Source: Plantago ovata (Eukaryota > Streptophyta > Magnoliopsida > Lamiales > Plantaginaceae). From it: a DNA stretch of 64,000 nucleotides. Numbering within the stretch: the first letter of the stretch is position 1; each line of letters starts with the position of its first letter. The stretch lies in contig CM051457.1 in assembly GCA_028274465.1 (NCBI GenBank), positions 72,328,496 to 72,392,495 on the forward strand. The letters are read 5' to 3'. The notes below the pieces were generated by a model. It made no database searches and had not been told where the DNA came from. It saw nothing but the letters and a program-made list of their open reading frames with translations. The translations under genes and the position numbers were made by a program. Below, piece after piece: positions 54,789-64,000 of this stretch.

Positions 54789-55874
54789 ATGTTGCAATCC
54801 ATGTCTAAGGGGGAAAAGAAGAATACTAGAAAAAGCAATCAAACCCCTCCTCCTCCCGTTGCTGATGTGCCTTTGTCCATAGAACCGCTTGCTGAAAAAG
54901 AGCAAAGTTCTAAAAGGCAAGCAGAATCTGAGTTAAATTCAGCAAGTACCAAAAAGAGAAAAACTGCTGCTGAAACTCAAGATTTCTGTCACACTGAAAG
55001 TCATCACAATCTGAATGAAGATGATGATGAAGATGATGACAATCAAACAATAGCTCAAGCCATAAGAGCTAGACCCTTAACAACCGTGACTCCGTCTGGC
55101 CATTCAAAACATTTTTCGTCTGACTCTTCAGAAAGAGATCAAGACAATGCTAAAACAAGAAGAAGAAGGCAAAGACAGGAAGACAAAAGGCTGGCCAGCA
55201 TTGCTATTGGCTCCGGCATTGAATATACAAAGACCAGCAATGAGGAAACCACTCAGAATGTAATCAGAAACATTCATGGTTGCTGGATCTTAAAGCTGGA
55301 AGACTTGCTGGTAAATGAGTTCTTTCCTACAGCCATATTGAATCAAATGTTCAAATGGATTGAACTCAAGGTCCAAAGAAATCAAAGGGAAGAATCCCTC
55401 CCAAGAAATGTTGCTGGGAAATGGTTGAATCTAGAGGTCTATGTAAGAAGAGTTGCCATTGGTAAGACATACAAACAGGAACCAAATCTGATCAAACCAC
55501 CTGGCATTGCTTACTACTCAGACCCGGTAACAAAGAAACCTAAGAAGAAACTTGGATTGATTCCTTATGAGTACTTCTATCTCACTGCTAAGGATCAAGA
55601 AGAAGATCTTCTCTGGCAAAGAAAGATTCATCCGAAAAGCATTTCAGATACACAGCTTCTCCATGCCAGCAATTGGGGCATGCATTTTTGGGTAATTAAT
55701 TACATGGAAATGAATGCTGAAAAGCATCATCATACTGCCTGCAAAAACGCAAGAATTCTTCAACTACAAGTCCGTAGGCTTCTGGAAAACTACGAAAAGG
55801 ATTGTGTTGAATTCACTGCACTTGCTGAGAAGAGTGTAAGAGAGATTTTGAGAAAATCCTCTGAAAGAGCTTAA
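54789..55874 (+). pseudogene. 3' ORF of the SIRE-like element, part 3
   Basis: 361 codons in the same frame as part 2, separated only by a TAG at 54762-54764, so both were probably one protein. A Lys-rich and acidic N-terminal part (DEDDDEDDDN-like run near 55020) is followed by a better structured region: HGCWILKLEDLLVNEFFP, KWLNLEVYVRRVAIGKTY, YYSDPVTKKPKKKLGLIPYEYF and LHASNWGMHFWVINYM. I do not recognise a family. It may be a separate ORF starting at MLQSMSKGEKK. Confidence 0.68.
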
Positions 55875-56140
55875 GTCCCTGCAATAGTTTTTGTTAAAGT
55901 TTTTGTTTGCTGATTCTGTTTATGTTATCTATGCTTTTTCATGTAAACATCTGAATGATAACTATCAGCAATGAATTCTTTTGACTCTTATTGGTTTTTG
56001 ATTATGCAATCTATTTATGCTTACTGTTTAATTATTCAAGTATGCTTGCATTAATCAACTGATTTATTCAACATCAGAAACCTCTAAAAGGGTAACAATT
56101 AATTTAGCCATGGATTGCTAACATCAAAAAGGGAGAAATT
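55875..56140 (+). promoter_or_regulatory. 3' untranslated stretch and polypurine tract of the SIRE-like element
   Basis: About 250 bp of T-rich DNA without a gene, ending in aaaaagggagaaatt (56126-56140), the polypurine tract directly before the 3' LTR. Confidence 0.82.
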
Positions 56141-57805
56141 TGTTAGGAAACTTGTAATTTTAATGAGCAATTTACCATGCTAAATTAAAGAAAGTCCAGT
56201 AACTAGTACTCTTAAGGTCCATAGGAATTTTAGAGTTTTAAGGACATTGTAAAAGAGGAACGCTTGCTGATGACTTAGTTAGGTGCTAGATAAGTTATTT
56301 CTTTAGCGTATGATGTATTTTATTTTCTGAGAAGAAAATAACTTATTGATGCTTAGCTTATGATGTATTTTATTTTCTGAGAAGAAAATAACTTATTGAT
56401 GCTTAGCTTATGATGTATCTTATTTTCTGAGAAGAAAATAACCTATTGAAGCATTTGCTGAAGATATATTTTGTTTATTATAAACAATTTATTGAAGCAA
56501 ATAGAAACCGCTCAGAATCTTGAAGACTTTTGAAGATCTGAAGACTTGAAGATTTGAAGATCTGAAGACTAGAAGATTGCTGAAGACTGGTATCTACAAA
56601 GGCACGTGTTCTTCAGAAAGTGGAATGTTCAGCAAACAGCATTGCATAAGTGAAAATCTGAAAGACAGAGTAGGTTGTGCTTGCTGAAACTGAGACTGAC
56701 CACTTGTTGATAAACATATGTGACCTCTTGCTGAATGTATGTGAATATGTGCTCCAATGTTACTGTTTGAATTCTATTCAAATGTGCATTTAATGCAAAG
56801 CTTACACACGAAGGACATAAAGACTAGAAGACAAACAAAGTCGCTGCTGAAAGTACAAAAGCAAGATAGTGACATGTTAAGGAACAAAAGCCTTAGGATT
56901 TGAAATTCATCCGGCAAAGAGTTGAAGTGTGTCAACAACGTGATCAAACTCTCACTTGTGCTTAAAAACTCACAAACCTTCAAACACTCTTACTGCCATT
57001 GATCCGTTCCAAGACTTAAAGCTTGAAAAAACTACTTGTGAAGAAGTAGAACAAACTCAGCTAAGAAATTAGTTAAGTGTTCTTTCTTTCGAACAAGAAC
57101 GAGTCTTGACACCAGAAACAATCAAACTTGTTTACTGCAAAGTATTCCAAGTTGTGTTTCTTAGATTACTTGTTGTAACTGAATAAGTTATAATTAAGTC
57201 ATCTTACCCCAAAACTCTCTAACTGAAAATACACCCTTTCAGGCGTGATATTCAGGCGGAACTTAATCGAGCATAGTTTTGCTGATTAAAAGTACCAAGT
57301 TTGGTGGAGAACAAGGTTGAGTTCTCTAGTTTAGGTTGGAGACAAAGCAAGTGTGCTTTGGTTTCTGTTGAATCGCTTTAGATAGGAGATTGTAAGGAAC
57401 CTCAATCATATCTTAGTGGATTCAGTCCTAGAAAGGACGAAGTGGATTAGTTGAGAGATTACGCCACTCTCAGATACCACTATAAAAGTGTTTGTGTGAT
57501 TTACTTACTGTATTTAGCTTTCAGCAAATTATATCTGTCTGTACACAGTCACTCACCTCACTTGCTGAAACCTTTACTTGCTGAAAAAGTACTTATTGTT
57601 TCAAAGACTTCCGCTCTCTGATTTTAAGTTTCAGCAAACCAAGCTACTGTAAAGTAACTTAGCTTGCTGAGAAAGTTAAGTATCAACAAACTCATTACTG
57701 AAAAGTAATAAGTACTTGCTGAGAAAGTTTTAAACGACGAAAGTTTGAAAAGACTATTCACCCCCCCCCCCTCTAGTCTTTCCTTGTTGTTTAAAGGGAC
57801 CAACA
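56141..57805 (+). repeat. 3' LTR of the SIRE-like element
   Basis: 1665 bp, TGTTAGGAAAC to GACCAACA. It keeps the 50-bp tandem repeat and C-run but lacks the 34 bp that hold the TATA box in the 5' LTR. The junction is at about 56907/56908 (gaaatt|catccgg). Otherwise it is very similar to the 5' LTR. Confidence 0.93.
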
Positions 57806-58945
57806 GTTAATTATACAACTACTGAAAAGGAATTTTTAGCTGTTGTCTTTGCTTTACAAAAGTTTAGGCCTTATTTAATTGGTCATCCTGTGAATGTCCA
57901 TACTGATCATGCTGCTTTGAGACATTTGATAGCTAAGCAAGATTCTAAGCCAAGGTTAATCCGTTGGGTCCTTTTGCTGCAAGACTTTGATCTGACCATA
58001 GTGGATAGAGCTTGTAGGGAGAATTTAGTAGCTGATCATTTGTCTAGAATACCAAATATCCCTGTTGATTCGATACCCATCAATGAGGACCTCCCTGATG
58101 AGCACTTAATGAAGGCTAATGAAGAGCCATGGTATGCTGATATTGTGAACTATTTGGCTATGAATGTTTGCCCCACTAACTTTTCAGCCTCCGACAAGAG
58201 AGCTCTTGCCAAGCGTAGCAGGTCTTACATATGGGATGATCCGCATCTATTAAAAGAAGGAGCTGATGGTATTCTAAGGAGATGCGTGCCACAAGAAGAG
58301 CAACAAAGTGTGTTGAGTCATTGCCATGAGCTTAATTGTGGAGGACACTATAGTGACTTGAAAACAGCTCGGAAAGTACTGCAAGCAGGATTTTTCTGGC
58401 CAACAATATACCGAGATGCTCGAATTTTTGTAAAGAATTGTGACCCATGTCAACGAGGTGGTAATATTAGCAAGAAAGACGAAATGCCCCTTCAAGGGAA
58501 TCTAGTGGTCGAACCTTTCGACGTATGGGGCATTGATTTCATGGGACCATTTCCATCAAGTGGAGGTTATGGATACATTCTTGTTGTAGTGGATTATGTG
58601 ACTAAATGGGTGGAGGCAATTCCTACAAAAACTAATGATGGCGCAGTTGTTATGAAGTTCTTGAAGGAAGTAATATTCTCTAGATTTGGGTGCCCTAGGA
58701 CAATCATCAGTGATGGAGGGTCACACTTCGTCAATAGAACATTTGCCTCCCTTCTTAAGAGATACGGTGTCCACCATAGTGTCGCTACGCCATATCATCC
58801 ACAAACATCAGGCCAAGTCGAAGTTAGCAACCGTCAAATTAAGAAGATCCTGGAGCGTGTAGTGAAGCCTAGTAGGAAAGATTGGGCAGGAAAATTGAGT
58901 GATGCACTTTGGGCATATAGGACTAGCTACAAGATGGTGATTTGA
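57806..58945 (+). pseudogene. RNase H end and integrase of element C
   Basis: Resumes after the SIRE-like insertion with [18 protein letters not shown], completing the RNase H word started at 33417. RNase H ends near [14 protein letters not shown]. Integrase: zinc domain [15 protein letters not shown] and [10 protein letters not shown], core [21 protein letters not shown] and [15 protein letters not shown], so D, D and E are all present. A stop (TGA, 58943-58945) falls where B reads [13 protein letters not shown]. It is the best preserved gypsy integrase in the window. Confidence 0.92.
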
Positions 58946-59431
58946 ATCACTCCGTACAGACTTGTGTATGGGAAAGCATGTCATCTTTCCGTAGAACTGG
59001 AACACAAGGCATATTGGGCTATCAAAGCACTCAATCTTGATATGGGAAAAGCCGGCGAGGAACGATTGCTACAACTAGATGAGCTCGATGAATTACGACT
59101 AGGTGCTTATGAAAATGCCAAGATCTACAAGGAACGTACTAAGAAGTATCATGACCGTGGTATAGTACGTAAGGAACTGATTCCTGGACAAAAAGCTTTG
59201 GTATTTAATTCCCGCCTTCGACTATTTCCTGGAAAGCTCCGTACTCATTGGGATGGACCGTACGGAATTATCAAAGTTGCTCCCCATGGAGCTGTAGAAC
59301 TCTTTGATCCAAAGACGGACAATACCTTCAAGGTGAATGGTCAACGAGTGAAGCCGTACTTTGAGATTTCTAGTGATCAAAGGGAGGTTGATCATCTTGA
59401 GCTTACCCTTACCGCCTCTACTGAAGGTTAG
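58946..59431 (+). pseudogene. Integrase C-terminal domain of element C
   Basis: Continues in phase from the stop: [24 protein letters not shown], then [42 protein letters not shown], the GPY/F module of gypsy integrases. It ends near [12 protein letters not shown] like B. No ORF follows before the polypurine tract. Confidence 0.9.
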
Positions 59432-61090
59432 TGTGTTTTGTTGTCTTAGCATATCATTGTGTTGTTTGTCATATTTTCGTATGTTTTTGGTGATAAAATA
59501 GGTTTCTAGATGATAATTTAGCATTTTCGAAGGAAACCCGTTTTTCTCCTATTATGCTAAATTATCGATCTTTTTATCTCGTTTATCAACCGTTTTGTAT
59601 TCTCACGAGTTTGATTAAGTATTATAGGTCACTTATACAAGTATTAGCTCTCACTTGAATCCACTTTCGACGTTCGGGACGAGCGACGAAGTTCAGGTTG
59701 GGGGGGGGGCTTATCGCTGGTTATCTCTATACTTGTCTTACTTATGATAAACTCGTGAAATTTTTTGCATCTGCATTTGCACGTTTACTGCTTTCTTAGT
59801 TTTTAGTTGCATACACTACATTCATCCTAGGATAGGATTTGAAGTCTAGAGGTCGAATCTGGAGTTTATTGCCAAGTTTTTTGAACTTTTTTATTGGGTA
59901 GATCAACTAATTATGCCATTAATCATATGCTTCATCTCTATGAATTTGTTTGAGGTTTTTCTCGCTTGGCTTGTCACATTTATGTATTGAACTTAGTTAA
60001 GCTTGGTAGTCTCGACATCACTTAGTGGTGTTTTCTCTACTGCGGTTCACGAAGGCCTTTATAATAGGATGATGCATGTTAGGGTCTTATGGTTGTTTTC
60101 CCACGTAATTATGTACCTAAGAGGCAACAAGTCTTCACCTTGCTTTGAGATTGCTAAATGCCTAGGAAGGAGGTAGTGTGAGATTGTGTGATCCTTTGTT
60201 TACAACCTATTCTTTCGAATAGGTTTGGGGAGGGGGTTACGCTATCATTAGACTTGTTTTTCGTTTTTCAATTTTGTGTTGTGAGTTTATTTTTCCTTTT
60301 TCGTAAATTTTGTACTCCAACCTATTCTTTCGAATAGGTTTGGGGAGGTCGTTTGTGTGTTATCGTTTCTTTTTCGTTGTGCTACTGCTGGCTAAAAAAA
60401 AAATCGAAAAAAAGAAAAAGAAAAATTCCAGAAAAAAAAAGAAAAAAAACTGGAAAAGAAAAAAAAAAGAAAAGACCCCAAAAAAGCAAAGAAGGGTCCA
60501 AAAAAAAGAGCCAAAAAGCAGTTTAGCAAAGTGTTGTCTCATTTTTCAATATTTGTAATGTTCGTAATCGTGTTGTAATTTTCTTCTTTTGAGTGTCATC
60601 TGTTCTAGACCACCCTCGTCCTGCCATTCAGGAAGTGGTGAATAGCTTAAGGCTTTGCTTGAGAGATGGGTAGAATAGGGGAGTGTTATCGTGTTTAGGG
60701 AACCCTCCTTCGTTTGATGAGAGCCAGTATTGGTTCGACCTCTTTGAGAAAAACTCTTAACTTGGTGAACAGCAGTAAGTCCTCAATTTCATAGGCACGG
60801 GACAACCGTTCGTATTCTAACATGTTTCATTACGTCACTGACTAGGTCCAGGTAGAGAATGTTACGAGAGACTATCTTGTCTTGACATAAGTGCTTATGT
60901 GAATGTGTATAAGTCAATCGAGGAATTCTTCAACCTATATTCATGTTATGATTTGTATGGTTTTTGTTCATATGTTTTTTGATAGATTCAGTAGATTAGT
61001 TCATTTCATTTGGCATGAGACTCCATTTTTTGTGTTGCATTGTTTTTTGCATTAGAGTCTAGCTTAGTTGCTTGAGGACAAGCAAAGGTT
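59432..61090 (+). other. 3' non-coding region of element C
   Basis: About 1.66 kb without a convincing gene. Landmarks are a G run at 59700-59709 in a PPT-like block, hairpins at 60204-60225 and 60319-60340 each followed by TTTGGGGAGG, and the A/G tract at about 60396-60480. It aligns with the same region of B and D. Confidence 0.78.
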
Positions 61091-61104
61091 CGGTTTGGGG
61101 AGTT
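61091..61104 (+). promoter_or_regulatory. Polypurine tract of element C
   Basis: cggtttggggagtt directly before the 3' LTR. Confidence 0.85.
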
Positions 61105-62309
61105 TGATGAATGTGTATTTTACACTTTTATTTGAGTCTTTTTTTACCAATTTAGCTATCCTCTATGTTAATTTAGCTATATTTTGGTGCATTTTATTAG
61201 AATAGTGTCATGTTTCCCTCTAGTTTGTATTTTACAGGTTTTGAGTGAAAAACAAGGTTTTTCGGGCAATTATATTGAAGTAGGCAAGGAATTGGTGTTC
61301 CGAAGGCCTATTTGGAGTATCTAGAAGATTCCGGATAGGATTTGAAGTCTAGAGGTCGAATCTGGAGGCTAAAAGGTCACTAGAAGGCAAAAACCGAGTC
61401 CGAAAAGGAGAAGAAATCCAAAAACGCGTCGAAAACGCGTAAAGGCCAAAAACAACTCCCGGGCGAGTCGCCCAGGACGTGGGGCGAATCGCCCCACACC
61501 AGGCGAATCGTCCGGTGTGTGGGGCCCTTCGCCCCACACCTACCGAATGCCTATATATAGTTGCTCAGTTTTCTCCGTTTTTCATACTTTCTCAGACGTT
61601 TTCTCTCACCTTTCTCATTAGTTTTAGGTAGGAATTCTCCACAGCCTGTTCTGGGGGTTCTTAGCTTAGGAGGTACTTTTTCTTAGCGTTTTGGAGCTTG
61701 TAAGATTGCGATTCTTCGGAGATTGACAACCTTCGGTAACATTGTATCTTACAGTTTTTCTATTTATATTTATATATCTTTCATCATGTTTTCATTCATT
61801 CGTGGTATGATTTCTGTTGATTGCATGACATCTATGAGTAGCTAAACTTCTCATTGGTGATAGTATGTGATTTCTTAGCGAAGGGTTAATAATTATGCTA
61901 ATGGCTATATCGCGCATTATACCTAGAGTTATTGATTTATTTCTTTTATCTATCTAAAACCTCTATCTTCGTAGTGTTGAATAATTACGGAACGCAATTG
62001 GACAATTCATTGATCAAAGATCTCTATGCAAAACCGGGGAATTTATGCATGATTAGTAACCTGCTATGCTTTGAATGACCATACTATCACCAATCTCCAT
62101 TATCTGTTAAGAAAAACCTTTGCTAAGTCGTCTGTTGATTTTATATTCTTAAGTTAGATTAGATAAATCTAGTTATAGTCCTTAGAGATCGACACTCGAG
62201 GTTATTCTACTGCTACACTACGGTTTTCGTTGTAGTTGTGAATTGCGTTTGGCTTAATACAAATTTATTTGATTAACTAGAATCTGACAAGTTCTAAACC
62301 AGTTCACCA
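61105..62309 (+). repeat. 3' LTR of element C
   Basis: 1205 bp from TGATGAATG to TTCACCA (terminal change T to C). Palindrome units lie at about 61458-61474, 61481-61495 and 61501-61530, where a ggtgtgtggggc segment missing from the 5' LTR is kept. TATA at 61551-61560. Confidence 0.93.
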
Positions 62310-64000
62310 ATAACGTATATAATAAACACATTAATCAGAAGACTTACAATACTCCAAAAGCAAGAATAGGTATTGAATCGATATGCCAATCCATGAAGTC
62401 TTCGTAATAGTCCGGTGAATCTTCTCCTTCGTCGAAGTCGAAGATATCTACAATACTTTGATTATCTGCAAGACAATAAAAGTTAGTTTCCAGATCTTTG
62501 AACCTCAACCTTGGTATCCACGGATGAACAGTTTATCGGAAAGAATGCTAGGATATTCTTTATGTGGCCAAGAAGATGGGGCGGCGATTTTCCTTTGGTG
62601 GAGAGTGGCGCGCGCGGCTAGGGTATAGAGGTAGGGGAGATCTTTTTATTTTCTCTAAGAAAGGTAGAATAATTCTCTCAGAATTCGGCATTGAAAAAGC
62701 TCTCTAATGACCTACTTATATAGTAGTCAATAGAAGCCTAAAGAAGATTTTTTAGACTTCATAAAGGAATAAGAACTCTAATTCTTATTGCACAAGGAAA
62801 CCAATTTAAGTCTAGATTCATTCCCAATTAAGTTATAACTCAATTCGGAAAATCTAACTTAACCCTTGACTTCTAATATGGGAAGGAGTCGAAACTCCCT
62901 CCCATACTACAACTACACGCGGCCGGCCAAGGGGGTATGTGGGTCCCAATTTTGGGACCCACTTATAATTCGAAGGCAATTCAAACTCTAAGTAGATTTT
63001 GCCCATGTGCATATATTAATTCTAAATTAATATATCCTTTCAAATCAAACCTCTATTATATTTCTAAAATATAATATTTAATTGTATTTCCATAAAATAC
63101 AATTAATCAATCAATTCAATTAATAATTCCAAATTATTAATTGAGTCACAAATAATTACAATTAATTCCAAATCAATTATAATTCATCAATCACAATTAG
63201 TTCTAAATTAATTGCGATTCCATCTTCAAGGATATTCGGATAAGCTGAATCACCACATAGTGTGACCCATAAGGCCTCATTGTATTAAGCAAGTGCTACA
63301 CTAGGCAACATGGAATTCCTAGATTTGGTTCCATTTGCAATATTAATACATTTGAGAGGTTTCTCAAAGCAAACCCTTTCGTTGTGAAGTCTGTTGCGCT
63401 CAACGCGGCGATGGTAGCGTCCCTTCATCTGACTGACTCGAATGCATCTAGGATCGATGATGTGTCTATCCCAATAATACATCCACGGACGTCTTTAGTG
63501 AGTTGCTTGGTGAATCCAATATCTATTATGACTATCATAATAATATTGATACGATGGCCAACAGTTTAACCAATCACAACTATGAACGACTATGAGCAGT
63601 GCTCTCCTGTGCTACACGTGAGAGATGAATCCTTCACAGAATCACTTATCACCCCCATTTGTATGTAGCCATAATCCTGGATCGTGTCTTGGGTCAACTG
63701 CTTATTCAGAGCTGACATCGACGGGTCCACCAAGGATATGGGGCAACAAATGTGATGATAAAGTCCTGTAAATCCAAAGGATGACTGGCATCACTTCGAC
63801 AACTTTCCGGTTCCCATAGACACTTCGGTGTAGAGTATACATCGATGGGAGTTTTGTGGTGGGTACTTCCATTGTTCGGTAATCACCTTTCGAACAACTT
63901 TGCTGAGTTATGGAAAGGTTTCTAGATTGTCCAACAATCCGTTCCGTGGCCGTGGGATCGGCTCACACTTGCTCTAACAAGTATAACCTCCATGCATACT
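62310..64000 (-). repeat. Right piece of copia LTR E (runs off the window)
   Basis: Starts with the duplicated ataac and continues the LTR broken at 18472. It aligns with the F LTRs (aagtcttcgtaatagtccggtgaa; GTGGGTCCC hairpin at 62939-62962; 67-codon frame as 63285-63482) but is clearly more diverged, so it belongs to an older copy or sister family. Whether it is a solo LTR or part of a full element lies outside the window. Confidence 0.9.

Larger units (their letters stand above)
33423..57805 (+). mobile_element. SIRE/Maximus-like Ty1/copia element with a very long 3' ORF region
   Basis: LTRs at 33423-35118 and 56141-57805, duplication gttaa on both sides (33418-33422, 57806-57810), tRNA-Met PBS, gag, pol in copia order, then about 6 kb of extra coding DNA before the polypurine tract. 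Without the inserted element D it is about 15.7 kb. The SIRE/Maximus assignment rests on gag, on pol, on the C-tract at the LTR end and on the additional ORF after pol. Stops, frameshifts and a small RT deletion inactivate it. Confidence 0.92.
18473..62309 (+). mobile_element. Athila-like Ty3/gypsy element C, split by two copia insertions
   Basis: LTRs at 18473-19666 and 61105-62309 flank tRNA-Asp PBS, gag, protease, RT, RNase H, integrase and polypurine tract in plus orientation. Removing F (with one TSD copy) and the SIRE-like element (with one TSD copy) leaves about 9466 bp, close to the 9374 bp of B. The 5-bp duplication ataac occurs at 18468-18472 and 62310-62314. Coding parts show several stops and frameshifts. 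The right LTR ends TTCACCA rather than TTCATCA. Confidence 0.94.

Overview
The window is plant nuclear repetitive DNA, most likely from a dicot. Every coding region I can recognise belongs to an LTR retrotransposon of a plant-specific type: Athila-like and Tat-like Ty3/gypsy, a SIRE/Maximus-like Ty1/copia, and a second copia family with 2.1-kb LTRs. I find no host gene, tRNA or rRNA gene, or CRISPR array. A run of 100 Ns (6463-6562) marks an assembly gap. Species cannot be named from this sequence.

Layout. 1-6462 is a near-duplicate of 6687-13133, including the same non-repeat flank. The parts next to the gap are full of one-base indels, so I think two contigs of one locus failed to merge. 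6806-16179 is a nearly complete minus-strand Athila-like element (B). Its right-hand LTR is shared with a truncated neighbour (A, 16180-16888). 16889-18380 is a decayed Tat-like integrase fragment on the minus strand.

18381-64000 is a nest that can be read base by base from its target-site duplications. A minus-strand copia LTR (E, 18381-18472, resuming at 62310) was entered by a plus-strand Athila-like element (C, 18473-62309, TSD ataac). C was then split twice. A minus-strand copia (F, 22349-32326, TSD tgcac) lies at the protease/reverse transcriptase boundary. A plus-strand SIRE-like copia (33423-57805, TSD gttaa) lies in the RNase H region. The SIRE-like element was itself entered by a non-autonomous Athila-type element (D, 41206-49885, TSD ctgag).

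Function. B and C carry gag-protease-RT-RNase H-integrase but no second ORF. D carries a different gag, a protease and a second ORF but no polymerase. Its LTRs resemble those of B, so it was probably moved by enzymes of B-like relatives. The SIRE-like element has gag-pol plus a very long 3' ORF region of about 5.3 kb. This region has its own TATA-like box and three in-frame intron-like segments of 72-75 bp. Nearly every coding region has stops, frameshifts or missing catalytic residues, so all copies here look inactive.

Most unusual signals: (1) a short GC palindrome, GGGGCG-N3-CGCCCC, that sits upstream of the TATA box in all Athila-type LTRs, varies in copy number between the two LTRs of one element, and also appears inside C's gag and before D's second ORF; (2) the three phase-0 intron-like segments in the SIRE-like 3' ORF; (3) the gag-pro-ORF2 layout of D; (4) loss of the TATA segment from the SIRE-like 3' LTR.
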